Origin: Deinococcus sonorensis KR-87
GTDB lineage: Bacteria > Deinococcota > Deinococci > Deinococcales > Deinococcaceae
Reading direction: 5' to 3'
Length of the DNA stretch: 64,000 nt
Assembly (NCBI RefSeq): GCF_040256395.1
Contig: NZ_CP158296.1
Location: 62,001 to 126,000, forward strand
The position numbers and the translations under genes were made by a program. Below are positions 1-9,950 of this stretch, piece by piece. The notes beneath the pieces are model-generated. The model had not been told where the DNA came from. It was given only the letters and a program-made list of their open reading frames with translations, and did not search any database. Every line of letters begins with the position of its first letter. Positions within the stretch are counted from its first letter, which is position 1.

Positions 1-665
1 GCTTCCGGCCACGCCCCGCCCGAGTAGAACAGGTAGTACTGGCCTTCGTGTGGCACCACGAACGGGCCTTCCAGGGTGTACCAGTCGTAGACCGCTCCGT
101 ACATCTCGCGCTGCGCGGCGTACAGCTGCCAGTCCTGGGTGGCGCGAAGCACCTGCCGCGGCGCACCTTCCAGCCGCGTCATGGTGACGAGCCGGTCCAC
201 CGAGAGCGAGGTGCCCACCCGGTCGCCTTCCAGCACGTCGTGGGCGTAGTACAGGTACCACTGCCCGTCCTGGTCCTGGAATGGGCTGGCGTCAATGGAG
301 AACGGCAGGTCCGGCGTCAGCACGATGTCCTGATCCACGAAGGGACCGGTCGGCTGATCGGCCACCGCCACACGCAGCTGGTGGCCCTTATCGGCCTGGC
401 CTGCCGAGTAGTACATGTAGAAGCGGCCCTCCGAGTAGGCCACCTCCGGCGCCCAGTAGTCGGTCCGCTGCGGGTCGGGGAGCGGCTCCAGCACCCCGCC
501 GTGCGAGGTCCAGTGAATCAGGTCCGGCGACACCAGCACCTCGAAATGCCGGCCGCCCGGTTCCGGCGCGTGGCCGGTACCGTAGGCGTAGTACATCCCT
601 TCGTGCTGCAGGACAAACGGGTCGGCAAAGCTGCCGGGATACACAGGGTTGGTGTAGGTTTTCAT
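1..665 (-). CDS. Glycoside hydrolase family 43 protein (3' end beyond window)
   Basis: Reads from the ATG at 665 leftwards off the window edge; about 221 residues are visible. The N-terminus has the GH43 five-bladed propeller signatures: [14 protein letters not shown] with the early catalytic-base Asp, YYAYGTGH, the blade motif DYWAPEV and repeated aromatic YYYSAG/WYLYYAH strands. GH43 enzymes are beta-xylosidases, arabinofuranosidases or arabinanases; the substrate cannot be told from this part. No signal peptide is visible, so it probably acts on imported oligosaccharides in the cytoplasm. It starts 22 nt after the second permease gene with GGAG in front of the ATG, so it is the last visible gene of the sugar ABC operon, whose importer would supply its substrate. 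Confidence 0.85.
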   Translation of the reverse strand, partial: MKTYTNPVYPGSFADPFVLQHEGMYYAYGTGHAPEPGGRHFEVLVSPDLIHWTSHGGVLEPLPDPQRTDYWAPEVAYSEGRFYMYYSAGQADKGHQLRVAVADQPTGPFVDQDIVLTPDLPFSIDASPFQDQDGQWYLYYAHDVLEGDRVGTSLSVDRLVTMTRLEGAPRQVLRATQDWQLYAAQREMYGAVYDWYTLEGPFVVPHEGQYYLFYSGGAWPE

Positions 666-687
666 GACACTCCAGACGAGGGCGCGC

Positions 688-1560
688 TTATTCCTTCATA
701 CCGCTGGTGGCCAGGCCCGCCACCAGGTACCGCTGGGCCACCAGATACGCGATCAGCACCGGCACGGCGGCCAGGGCGGTGGACGCCATCAGCTTGCCGT
801 AGTCGGTCACGTACCGCTGTGAGAAGGTGGTGATGCCCACCGGCAGCGTCATCTTCTCGGGGTCGGTGACCACGAAGCTGGGCCACAGGAAGTTGTTCCA
901 CGAGCCCATGAACGCGAAGACGCCCAGCGTGACGAGCGCCGGCACCGCCAGCGGCAGAATCACGTTCCACAGCACCTGCCAGCTGTTCGCGCCGTCCAGG
1001 TGCGCGGCTTCCTCCAGCTCACGCGGAATGCCCGCAAAGAACTGGCGCAGCAGGAACACGCCGAACACGCCGGGAATGCCCGGCCAGATCAATGAGTTAT
1101 AGCTGTTGATCCAGTTGAACTGAATCATCATCAGGTAGGTCGGCACCAGCGTCACGATGCCGGGAATCATCAGGCTCGACAGGATGAACCAGAACCAGCC
1201 GTTGCGCCCCGGAAAGCGCATGCGGGCCAGCGGGTAGGCGGTCAGCACACAGATGATCAGGTGCAGCACGGTGAACAGGGCCGCCACGTACAGCGAGTTC
1301 CAGGTCCAGCGCAGGATGTCGCCGTCCGGCGAGTTCAGCACTTCCTGGTAATTGGAGAGGGTGGGGTGCGCCGGAATCCACTGCACCGGCTGCGCGATGG
1401 TGTCGGCCTCCGGCTTGAGCGAGGTGGAGATCATCCAGTACACCGGCGCCAGGAACAGAATCGCCAGGATGCACAGCACCACAAAACGCGGGATGTCACG
1501 CGGGAGCCGCCGGGAGCGGGACTGACCGTGCCGGTTCAGGTTGGGGGCCGCCAGCGCCAT
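688..1560 (-). CDS. Carbohydrate ABC transporter permease, MalG type
   Basis: 290-residue inner-membrane permease of the CUT1 (MalG/UgpE) family. Six hydrophobic segments start with [20 protein letters not shown], and the cytoplasmic EAA loop, [21 protein letters not shown], the contact to the ATPase, is intact. The start has GGAGG 8 nt upstream. It lies 1 nt after the MalF-type permease and pairs with it as a heterodimer. No ATPase gene is in the operon, as is common for CUT1 systems that share one MsmK/UgpC-like ATPase encoded elsewhere (family knowledge). Specificity is inferred from the neighbouring GH43 gene to be a plant-type oligosaccharide. Confidence 0.92.
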   Translation of the reverse strand: MALAAPNLNRHGQSRSRRLPRDIPRFVVLCILAILFLAPVYWMISTSLKPEADTIAQPVQWIPAHPTLSNYQEVLNSPDGDILRWTWNSLYVAALFTVLHLIICVLTAYPLARMRFPGRNGWFWFILSSLMIPGIVTLVPTYLMMIQFNWINSYNSLIWPGIPGVFGVFLLRQFFAGIPRELEEAAHLDGANSWQVLWNVILPLAVPALVTLGVFAFMGSWNNFLWPSFVVTDPEKMTLPVGITTFSQRYVTDYGKLMASTALAAVPVLIAYLVAQRYLVAGLATSGMKE

Positions 1561-1561
1561 A

Positions 1562-2509
1562 TCAGTTGCCTCCCTGCACGTCGCGCGCCATGATGCGGAA
1601 CTGCGCGGCGGTGAAGATCAGCATGATCACCCCGAACACGAAGGCCATCGCGGTGGCGGAGGCCGCCTGGTTGTTGCTGAAGCCTTCCTCGGTGATGTAC
1701 TGGATGACGCTCTGGGTGGTGCGGGTGGGGCCACCGTTGGTGATGACCAGCGACTGCCCGTACAGCTGCAGGGACGCCAGCGCGGTGGTGACCACCACGA
1801 ACAGCGTCTGCGGGGTGAGCAGCGGCAGGGTGATGCCGCGGAACTGCTGCCAGGCGGTCGCGCCGTCCAGGGACGCGGCCTCGTAGAGGCTCTCGGAGAT
1901 GTTGCCGAGCGCAGCCAGGTACAGTGTCATGTTGAAGCCGATGGTCCACCACACGGTGCCCACCACAATCGGAATCCAGGCCAGCCACTCGGTGGACAGG
2001 AAGGGAATCGGCTGCCGGTGGAAAAACTGCGTGATGACGGCGTTCACCAGCCCGATCTGGTTGTCGAACATCCAACGCCACAGGATGCCCATGACGCTGA
2101 CGGTCAGGATGCCCGGAAGAAAGAACACCGCCCGGAAGAAGGCCCGGCCGAAGATGGGCCGGTGCAGCAGCACCGCCAGCCCCAGCGAGCTGATCACCAG
2201 CAGCGGCACGCTGACCACCGTGAAGAACAGGGTGTTCTTGAGCGTCTGCCAGAAGAACTGCGACTGCGGCGTGGACGGGTCGAAGAGGTTGCGGTAGTAC
2301 TCCACCCCGACGAAGGGCCGGGTTTCCTGCAGCAGGTCCCAGCGGTGAAAGCTGACGTACAGCCCGTACCCGACCGGGTACACGACGAACAGCAGAAACA
2401 GGATGGCGTGCGGCAGCAGGTACAGATACGGCACGAGCGACACCCGCTGGGCGGGCCGTTGCCGTGGCTGACGGGCGACCTGATCACTGGTTGAAGTCAC
2501 GGCACTCAT
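1562..2509 (-). CDS. Carbohydrate ABC transporter permease, MalF/UgpA type
   Basis: 315-residue permease of the CUT1 family with about six TM segments (first: YLYLLPHAILFLLFVVYPVG) and the EAA-loop motif EAASLDGATAWQQFRGITLP. The ATG at 2509 is preferred over a GTG two codons upstream because GAGGTG precedes it at the usual distance. Partner of the MalG-type permease that follows 1 nt later. Separated from the upstream binding-protein gene by a strong hairpin at 2536-2569, which would let the binding protein be made in excess over the permeases. Confidence 0.92.
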   Translation of the reverse strand: MSAVTSTSDQVARQPRQRPAQRVSLVPYLYLLPHAILFLLFVVYPVGYGLYVSFHRWDLLQETRPFVGVEYYRNLFDPSTPQSQFFWQTLKNTLFFTVVSVPLLVISSLGLAVLLHRPIFGRAFFRAVFFLPGILTVSVMGILWRWMFDNQIGLVNAVITQFFHRQPIPFLSTEWLAWIPIVVGTVWWTIGFNMTLYLAALGNISESLYEAASLDGATAWQQFRGITLPLLTPQTLFVVVTTALASLQLYGQSLVITNGGPTRTTQSVIQYITEEGFSNNQAASATAMAFVFGVIMLIFTAAQFRIMARDVQGGN

Positions 2510-2535
2510 GGGCACCTCGCGTGTGGATGAGGAGC

Positions 2536-2569
2536 GCCGCAGGGCCGCGTTCGGCGCGGCACCTGCGGC
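2536..2569 (-). promoter_or_regulatory. Intercistronic hairpin between binding protein and permease
   Basis: GCCGCAGG+GCCGCG pairs with CGCGGC+CCTGCGGC around a TTCGG loop, a 14-bp stem with one bulged A. There is no T-tract, so a partial attenuator or an mRNA 3'-end stabiliser for the binding-protein message is more likely than a full terminator. Confidence 0.6.
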
Positions 2570-2581
2570 TGCGGAAGAGCC

Positions 2582-3892
<1,311 letters not shown>

Positions 3893-4020
3893 ATTTCCTC
3901 CTCAGGAAAAAGAAAGACGAACTGGAGCCACAACAATCAACAGGCCTGGGCAGGCCGGAGTGAACATCGGCGCGCCAGGACGGCCCGCCTTACTGTGCAC
4001 ACTACAGATGATGTGGCTGG

Positions 4021-4049
4021 ATGCTACGCGTTCGGCCAGAATGTGTCAA
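4021..4049 (-). promoter_or_regulatory. Promoter of the sugar ABC operon
   Basis: On the minus strand TTGACA (4049-4044), 17-nt spacer, TAGCAT (4026-4021). A perfect -35 and a 4/6 -10. It gives a leader of about 120 nt before the binding-protein ATG and lies between this operon and the divergent ArsR-type regulator, the likely controller. Confidence 0.65.
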
Positions 4050-4137
4050 GTTAAGCCGACATAAAGCCAACACACACGCCGCGTGCACCTCAGACGGCCG
4101 GCTGCGGCTGCTAGTGTTGGGACAGAACAGGGAGGAT

Positions 4138-5100
4138 ATGGCAATCTCAGGCAACCGTGTGCTGCACGTGGATGTGGATTCGGCGACCAAGGTGTTCCGG
4201 GCGCTCAGTTCGGAGACGCGCGTTCTGATCCTGGGGCTGCTGTCCCACAACGTCATGAACGTCTCCGAACTCACGGCGGCGCTGAACCTGCCGCACTCCA
4301 CGGTGAGCAGCAACATCAAACATCTGGAGGAGGCCGGGCTGCTGCACGTGGAGTACATGCCCGGCACCCACGGCACCATGAAGCTCATTTCCAAGCGGTA
4401 CGACGAGGTGCTGGTCCGGCTGCCGGGCGTGGCGGTGGAGGCCGCGCCGAACCTGGTGGAGATCAGCATGCCGATCGGCACCTACCGCCACATCGAGGCG
4501 CTGCCCACCTGTGGGCTGGCGTCCGACACCAAATACATCGGCATGCTGGACGACCCGCGCAGCTTCTTTGAACCGGACCACGTCTACGCGCAGATCCTGT
4601 GGTTCCGCAGCGGCAGCGTAGAATACGCCTTTCCCAACAACCTGCCGTACGGCAGCGTGCTGACCGCGCTGGAGTTCTCGGCCGAGCTGTGTTCGGAAGC
4701 GCCGCAGTACGACCCGGACTGGCCGTCGGACATCACGCTCTGGATCAACGACGTGGAAGTGGGCACCTGGACCAGTCCCGGCGACTTCGGCGGCGTGGCG
4801 GCCCGCCTCACCCCCGCGTGGTGGCCCACCGACCAGACCACCCACGGCGTCCTGAAGGTCTGGCGCGTCACCGAGGAAGGCAGCCACATCGACGGGGAGG
4901 TGCTGTCCGGGGTGCGGCTGGGCGAACTCTCGATTCCGGGCCGCACCCACATCAGCGTGCGCCTCGGCGTGAAACCGGACGCACGCAATCCGGGCGGGAT
5001 GAACCTCTTCGGCCGGCGCTTCGGCAACTACCCCCAGGACCTCACGATGCGGCTGCGCTACACCTTCCCGGACCAGGAACGCCCGGTGCGGCTGCGCTAG
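4138..5100 (+). CDS. ArsR-type winged-helix transcriptional regulator with C-terminal effector domain
   Basis: 320 residues from the ATG at 4138, chosen because GGAGG sits 2-3 nt before it and because the residues encoded upstream do not look like protein. Residues ~10-90 form an ArsR/HTH_20 winged helix (KVFRALSSETRVLILGLL.., recognition region LPHSTVSSNIKHLEEAGLL). The remaining ~230 residues are a separate domain without a motif I recognise, presumably ligand binding. It stands divergent to the sugar ABC operon, separated by 245 bp that contain the operon promoter, so local control of that operon is the natural inference. Confidence 0.82.
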   Translation: MAISGNRVLHVDVDSATKVFRALSSETRVLILGLLSHNVMNVSELTAALNLPHSTVSSNIKHLEEAGLLHVEYMPGTHGTMKLISKRYDEVLVRLPGVAVEAAPNLVEISMPIGTYRHIEALPTCGLASDTKYIGMLDDPRSFFEPDHVYAQILWFRSGSVEYAFPNNLPYGSVLTALEFSAELCSEAPQYDPDWPSDITLWINDVEVGTWTSPGDFGGVAARLTPAWWPTDQTTHGVLKVWRVTEEGSHIDGEVLSGVRLGELSIPGRTHISVRLGVKPDARNPGGMNLFGRRFGNYPQDLTMRLRYTFPDQERPVRLR

Positions 5101-5108
5101 GCCGCCGT

Positions 5109-5909
5109 TCAGCGCAGCAGCGACGCGCCACCGTCCACGAAGACTTCCACCCCCGAGACGTGCCGCCCCAGGTCCGAGGCGAGGAACAAGCAGGTGTCGG
5201 CCACGTCCACCGGGTCCCCCTCGCCCTCGTGCAGCGCGGGGCTGCCTTCCGGCAGTTCGACCTTGATGCCCAGCTGCTCTGTGTTCCGCTGTTCGGTGCG
5301 CTCGCTGATGTTGGTGTGAATCAGGCCCGGGCAGATGGCGTTGCAGCGGATGTTGTCGCGGCCGAGTTCCAGCGCCACCATTTTCATCAGCGCCACCTGC
5401 CCGGCCTTGGAGCTGCTGTAGGCGCTGGCACCTGCCGAGGAGAAGGTCCGGGTGCCGTTGACGCTGCTGGTGATCAGGATGCTGCCGCCACCGGCGCGTT
5501 TCAGGTGCGGCACGGTGTAGTGCAGCGTGAGGTACGTGCCCTTCAGGTTGATGTCGAGGGTGCGCTCCCACTCGTCCGGCTGCAGCTCGTCGATCGGCGC
5601 CCACACGCCGTTGATGCCGGCATTGGCAAACACGATGTCCAGCTGCCCGAACTGCTGCACCCCCTGCGTCACCGCCTGCTCCACCGACGACGCGTCACTC
5701 ACGTCGCACATCACGAACAGCGCCTGCCCGCCGGCCTCAGTCAATTCCCGCTGCAGGCGCTCGCCGTCCTCCTGCTGCACGTCCGCCAGAATCACGGCGG
5801 CGCCCTCCTCCACAAAACGTCGGGCTGTGCCCTCTCCGATGCCGCTCGCAGCTCCCGTGATGAACGCGACCTTGCCCGACAGCATGCCCTGACCCGTTCC
5901 AGTGTCCAT
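5109..5909 (-). CDS. SDR-family NAD(P)-dependent oxidoreductase
   Basis: 266 residues of the classical short-chain dehydrogenase fold: cofactor loop TGAASGIG near residue 19, NAG motif FANAGING, catalytic Ser in ILITSSVNG and Tyr/Lys in AYSSSKAGQ, and a C-terminal VEVFVDGGASL. It reduces or oxidises a carbonyl/alcohol of unknown identity. The start may be the ATG at 5909 or the Met nine codons on (MLSGKVAFITG), as no strong Shine-Dalgarno decides. Convergent with the ArsR-type regulator, 8 bp apart. Confidence 0.9.
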   Translation of the reverse strand: MDTGTGQGMLSGKVAFITGAASGIGEGTARRFVEEGAAVILADVQQEDGERLQRELTEAGGQALFVMCDVSDASSVEQAVTQGVQQFGQLDIVFANAGINGVWAPIDELQPDEWERTLDINLKGTYLTLHYTVPHLKRAGGGSILITSSVNGTRTFSSAGASAYSSSKAGQVALMKMVALELGRDNIRCNAICPGLIHTNISERTEQRNTEQLGIKVELPEGSPALHEGEGDPVDVADTCLFLASDLGRHVSGVEVFVDGGASLLR

Positions 5910-6032
5910 ACCCCACGGTACACAGCTGGAATTGCAGCCTACGCAACTGTTTGGACCGGCTCAATGGTGGCCTCAGCTGCGCTGAAGTCGGGGGCCAGCC
6001 GGGACCATGCCGCTCTCACGTGCCGGCCCGGC

Positions 6033-6069
6033 CGCAGACCCGGCCAGTTCTCGCCGGGCCGGGTCTGCG
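6033..6069. terminator. Hairpin terminator downstream of the PhyH gene
   Basis: Perfect 13-bp stem CGCAGACCCGGCC / GGCCGGGTCTGCG with an 11-nt loop. It lies 26 bp past the stop of the minus-strand dioxygenase gene and upstream of the SDR gene start. The T-tract is poor. Confidence 0.55.
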
Positions 6070-6094
6070 CTCCTGTTCTGTGCTCTACCAATGG

Positions 6095-7069
6095 TCAGGG
6101 ACTCGGCGCTGCCTCCGGTGCTCGCCCGGCATTCCCAGCGCTGCAGTACGAACCCGACGTGTGGACCAGATGCGCCACCTTCAATTCTGCCTGCTCGTCG
6201 CCGAGCGGCTGGGGCCGGAATTCGGTGGGGACCCGCCACGTGAACGCCGGGCCGCCCGGGGCCATGGCCGCGTGCCGCTGCAGGCCCAGCGGCACCAGCC
6301 GCAGCCGCCGGTCAATCCACTCGCGGTCCCAGGGTCCGTCCTGCAGGATGCCCTCGGCCGCACGGAACTCCAGGTACACAGTGCGGCGCAGGGCATTGCC
6401 GCTGGTGGGCTCGCTGCCGTGCAGCACCATCACGTCGTGCAGCAGCACGTCGCCCGGCTCCAGCTCCACCTGGATCACGCCCGGCGCGTCCCAGCCGTAC
6501 TCGTCACGAATCTCGCAGATGTCCAGGATGCGCCGCTGCGTGCCCGGCACCACCCGCAGGGCCCCAGCCCCGATTCGCGAGCGGTCCAGGTACAGCCCGA
6601 AGTTGAATACCCGGTGCCGGCGCGGATGCACGGCGTCCTGATGCCAGGGAATCTGCTCGCCGTCCCCCTCCTGCTTGAACACCATGCTCTCGTAGGTGGG
6701 CACGAAGGCCGGACCGCACAGGCTCTCGGCGACGGCCAGCACCTGGGGGCTGCCCAGCAGTTCCAGCGACGCCGCCTCTCCCTTGTCGTGCAGGTAGTTG
6801 ACGCGGAACAGCACCTCGCCGTGGGCGCGGGGCGCGAAGTTGTAGTCGTCGCCAGCCGGCCGGCCCTGACCGCGTTCGATCCAGGCATCCCCGGCCGCCT
6901 GAAGGCGCTCCAGCAGCGGTCCGGTGATCCACTGCCGCAACACCAGATAGCCGTGTTCATCAAAAAAGTTGACCTGCTCCTCGCTGAGGTGGAACGGCGA
7001 GAGGGGGGGCCTCGCGACCGGCAGGGGCGGATGATCGACCAACTCGAACCCGACAGACGTGGCGCTCAT
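6095..7069 (-). CDS. Phytanoyl-CoA dioxygenase (PhyH) family protein
   Basis: 324 residues from the ATG at 7069, which has AGGAGG six bases upstream; the open frame runs 18 codons further but without a ribosome site. It has the Fe(II)/2-oxoglutarate dioxygenase motif HxD in PWHQDAVHPRR, the distal iron His in LLHDVMVLHGSEP and an Arg further on for 2-oxoglutarate. The opening segment FFDEHGYLVLRQWI is typical of PhyH proteins. It hydroxylates a small molecule or lipid of unknown identity. Divergent from an AraC regulator 94 bp away, which is a likely controller. Confidence 0.88.
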   Translation of the reverse strand: MSATSVGFELVDHPPLPVARPPLSPFHLSEEQVNFFDEHGYLVLRQWITGPLLERLQAAGDAWIERGQGRPAGDDYNFAPRAHGEVLFRVNYLHDKGEAASLELLGSPQVLAVAESLCGPAFVPTYESMVFKQEGDGEQIPWHQDAVHPRRHRVFNFGLYLDRSRIGAGALRVVPGTQRRILDICEIRDEYGWDAPGVIQVELEPGDVLLHDVMVLHGSEPTSGNALRRTVYLEFRAAEGILQDGPWDREWIDRRLRLVPLGLQRHAAMAPGGPAFTWRVPTEFRPQPLGDEQAELKVAHLVHTSGSYCSAGNAGRAPEAAPSP

Positions 7070-7152
7070 AGGAACCTCCTGAACCTGATGGTGGCCCCAG
7101 CGTAGCGGCTGCAGACGCGACACTCTTCCTCAGAACTGCCGGATTCTTCCTG

Positions 7153-7158
7153 TAAACT
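7153..7158 (+). promoter_or_regulatory. Leaderless -10 element (TAAACT) of the AraC gene
   Basis: TAAACT ends 5 nt before the GTG start and no Shine-Dalgarno is present, so the transcript probably begins at the start codon. Confidence 0.5.
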
Positions 7159-7163
7159 CAGGT

Positions 7164-8003
7164 GTGGACAGCTCATGGGCAGCCTTCGGCTTCTGGCTCC
7201 ACGACGGCGAACCGACCGTGATGGCGGAGGCGCACCGGCACGGCGAGGTGGAATTCAACTACCTGCGCTGCGGAGCGATCACCTACCTGTTCGGCTCGGG
7301 CCTGCTCACGCTCCAGACGGGCCGGCCGCTGCTGTTCTGGGGCACCCGCCCGCATCGCCTGATCGCCTGTGAGCCCCGGACCCGTCTGATGGTCATGACG
7401 CTGCCGCTCGCGACCTTTCTGCGCTTCGACCTGCCGCCGGCCCTGCGGGACCCGGTGCTGTGCGGCGCGCCGGTGGTGGGTCCCGCAGACACGCCCGGTG
7501 ACGAAGCCCTGCTGGACCGCTGGCTGGCCGACGCGTCGGCCAGCGACCCCGAGCACCGCCACATCTTCGAACTGGAACTCAATGCGCGCCTGCGCCGCCT
7601 GGCGCTCGAGACGCGCCAGGCGGCGCAGGCCACCCCGCCACAGGCCGCGTCCACCCCGGCCCAGGCCCGGCGGCTGCGCCGCGCCGCCCAGCTTGCTCAG
7701 CAGATCGCCGAGCATTACGCGGACCCGGCGCTGGAAATCGAGGCCGTCGCGCGGTCAGCGGGCCTGCATCCGCATTACGCGGCGGGCGTGTTCCGCGAGG
7801 CGTTCGGCCTGCGGATGGGAGCCTACCTCACTCAGTACCGGGTGGCCCACGCCCAGCGCCTGCTGCTGACCACTGCTCTGCCGGCGCTGGACGTGGCCGC
7901 CGAGTCGGGCTTCGGGTCGGTCAGCCGCTTCTATGCGGCGTTCCGGGACGCCACCGGGCAGACCCCTGCCGGCTACCGCCGCAACGCCCGCGCGGATTCC
8001 TGA
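7164..8003 (+). CDS. AraC-family transcriptional regulator
   Basis: 279 residues from a GTG. The N-terminal ~150 residues look like a cupin sensor (HRHGEVEFNYLRCGAITYLF, a ligand-binding jelly roll). The last ~100 form the double helix-turn-helix: first HTH LEIEAVARSAGLHPHYAAGVFREAFG, second ALDVAAESGFGSVSRFYAAFRDATGQTPAGYRR, the AraC C-terminal signature. The gene points away from the PhyH-like gene, which it probably controls. Its last 31 bp overlap the end of the convergent S51 peptidase gene. Confidence 0.92.
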   Translation: MDSSWAAFGFWLHDGEPTVMAEAHRHGEVEFNYLRCGAITYLFGSGLLTLQTGRPLLFWGTRPHRLIACEPRTRLMVMTLPLATFLRFDLPPALRDPVLCGAPVVGPADTPGDEALLDRWLADASASDPEHRHIFELELNARLRRLALETRQAAQATPPQAASTPAQARRLRRAAQLAQQIAEHYADPALEIEAVARSAGLHPHYAAGVFREAFGLRMGAYLTQYRVAHAQRLLLTTALPALDVAAESGFGSVSRFYAAFRDATGQTPAGYRRNARADS

Positions 8004-8749
8004 GCCGTCAGCGCCCGCTCGCCCACCCGGATGGAGACCGCGACACCCTCCGGACCGCGGGTCACCCGGTAGGCCGAACCGAGGCCGTGCACCGAGATGG
8101 CCGTGTCGCTCACCTCCAGCAGGGTGTCCTCGTCGATGGCCCAGCCGGACTCCACCAGGCCAGCATGGACCGCATGAATCAGGCGCGACAGGGTGCCCCA
8201 CTGGGTGGCGTGCACCTCTACCGCGAAGGGGACCAGACCCAGGCCCGGCCGGATGGTCAGCAGGTCCAGGTCCTCACCCGCCTCCTCCTGCGCGACGGCC
8301 ACCTGCTGGCCCTGCTGCTCCACCTGCCAGCCGCCCACCAGGGCCTGATCCGCAGCGATGGCCGCGCCCGCCGAAAAGCCGCCGTACGGCAGGTGCCGCT
8401 CCTGCATCAGCCGGAGCCAGGAGAGATCGTGGCAGAGCGCCGCCTGATACAGCGGCGTGAGTCCGCCACAGACGAACACCGCCGTGGGTGCCGCATCCAG
8501 CAGCATGCCGGCCGTGAGCGGCTGGGTTGCTGAGACGTACACCGGCGCGAGGTCCTGAGGGGCCACGCCGACCTGACTGAACGTCTCGGCATAGCGGGCG
8601 AAGGTGGCGACCGGATCGGTGTCCGGCTCCACGGCGACCACCGCGGCCACCTTCAGGTGTCCTCCAGACCCGGCCCGCTGCACGAAGCGGCGATACGTGA
8701 AGGGCTGCGCCTCGGGCCGCCAGCCGCCGCCAAATAAAAACAGATCCAT
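7973..8749 (-). CDS. Peptidase S51 / cyanophycinase-like serine hydrolase
   Basis: 258 residues from the ATG at 8749 with AAGAGGAG upstream. The nucleophile elbow GGFSAGAAIAADQA, with Ser as in peptidase E and cyanophycinase, the preceding strand VFVCGGLTPLYQ, and the early LFLFGGGWRP strand place it in clan PC family S51. Members cleave Asp-Xaa dipeptides or cyanophycin; which one applies cannot be told here. No signal peptide, so cytoplasmic. Overlaps convergently with the AraC gene. Confidence 0.8.
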   Translation of the reverse strand: MDLFLFGGGWRPEAQPFTYRRFVQRAGSGGHLKVAAVVAVEPDTDPVATFARYAETFSQVGVAPQDLAPVYVSATQPLTAGMLLDAAPTAVFVCGGLTPLYQAALCHDLSWLRLMQERHLPYGGFSAGAAIAADQALVGGWQVEQQGQQVAVAQEEAGEDLDLLTIRPGLGLVPFAVEVHATQWGTLSRLIHAVHAGLVESGWAIDEDTLLEVSDTAISVHGLGSAYRVTRGPEGVAVSIRVGERALTAQESARALRR

Positions 8750-8799
8750 GGAATGCTCCTCTTGCCCCAGGCGGCGGATGTCTCCTGCCGCCAGCAGAT

Positions 8800-9579
8800 T
8801 CAGGGCTTTGGGACGAGGCTGACAGTGAAGTCGGCAAAGGGGCCGTATTGGGGATCGTTGTGGAACGTGATGGTGGTGCTGGGCGACCACTGCGACTCGT
8901 TCCGCCCCATCAGCAGCATGTCTTCTGCTGGCCCGTCGGTCGGGACGTAGCGGGCCGTGACCCGGTAGGTCCCGATCGGCACGTCGTAGGACGGCTGCTC
9001 CTGAGGGATCAGCTTGATCGGCTGGCCCGCGCTGCCGTCAATCAGCGGCCCGACCGGCGTGAAGGTGTACTCCACACGCTGGATATCGAAGTTGCCGCCA
9101 TGCGAGCTGAAGTAGGGCCACACCGTGCCCCCGTAGTAGCCGCCGCCGGGCCGCTTGCCGGAGATCCGGAGGGTGAAATTGCGGACCGCACCGGTGTCCG
9201 AGGAGAAGGCCGCCTCGTTGTCAGCGGCCAGCCCAAGATCGTAGGTATCGCCGTTGTACACCGCCGTGTAGCGCCCGCCGGCCCGCCACGTGCCGAGCTG
9301 GTCTTTGGGGAGGGCAATGCTGTAGCGGCCCTGCGCGTCGGTGCGGCCCAGCGCGTTCATGTTGTAGTACAGCGTGTTGTCGGCCCACACTTCCACGCCC
9401 GGCAGCGGCTGTCCGGCGGCATTCCGGACGGTGCCCTTCATGGTGTAGGGCGTGGCCTGACTGGCATCGGTGGGGGCGGGGGTGCCGGGCGGGGTGCCGG
9501 GGCTGCCGGTCTGGCTGGCGCCGCACGCGGCGAGCAGGGTGGTGAGCAGCAGCGCGGTCATGGTCCTGGTGACGTTCAT
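8800..9579 (-). CDS. Lipoprotein with carboxypeptidase-regulatory-like domain
   Basis: 259 residues. The signal sequence ends in the lipobox LLAAC, so it is lipid-anchored at the cell surface. A Pro/Thr/Gly linker of about 20 residues leads to a CarboxypepD_reg-like beta-sandwich (KGTVRNAAGQPLPGVEVWADN, then TDAQGRYSIALP). The C-terminal half is a second beta-rich region without recognised motifs. AGGAGG stands 8 bases before the ATG. Such domains are usually binding or spacer modules; no enzyme motif is seen. It starts ~830 bp upstream of the S51 peptidase gene end and may be co-transcribed with it (50-bp gap). Confidence 0.75.
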   Translation of the reverse strand: MNVTRTMTALLLTTLLAACGASQTGSPGTPPGTPAPTDASQATPYTMKGTVRNAAGQPLPGVEVWADNTLYYNMNALGRTDAQGRYSIALPKDQLGTWRAGGRYTAVYNGDTYDLGLAADNEAAFSSDTGAVRNFTLRISGKRPGGGYYGGTVWPYFSSHGGNFDIQRVEYTFTPVGPLIDGSAGQPIKLIPQEQPSYDVPIGTYRVTARYVPTDGPAEDMLLMGRNESQWSPSTTITFHNDPQYGPFADFTVSLVPKP

Positions 9580-9950
9580 GGGGGGCCTCCTGTGAGTGCT
9601 GAAGACACCGTACGCACCGGGGCATGGCTGGCCGATGACACGCGAACGCCGCTGAGCCCGGCACTCGGCCAGCTGGCAGCCACGACGGGTCTGGCGGTGA
9701 ACTTGCCTTGTCTGGGAAGGGCGGCCCGCTGCTGGACGACCGGGCCATAGCGCGTCCTCCTCTGGACAAGCAGGCTGGGCCCCCAGGCGGCCATCACCTC
9801 GCGGCCGGTGCCTGCAGATGAGCGCGGACCACCGCGCCGCCTGGTGGCATGGCCCATGGATGGCAGCCAGCGGGCGCCACGGTCACCGGTCTGCTGCTTC
9901 CTCTTTCCTGCCGAATCGACCTCGCCTCCACAGCGTCCATCACCCCTGCT
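9580..9950. other. Intergenic stretch without recognised content
   Basis: About 370 bp between the lipoprotein start and the end of the alpha/beta hydrolase gene, both on the minus strand. It must hold the lipoprotein promoter. No convincing small gene, repeat or RNA structure was found. Confidence 0.5.

Noticed and set aside
4147..5604. 485-codon minus-strand frame across the ArsR and SDR genes
   Set aside because: Overlaps two recognised genes in other frames and shows no motifs.
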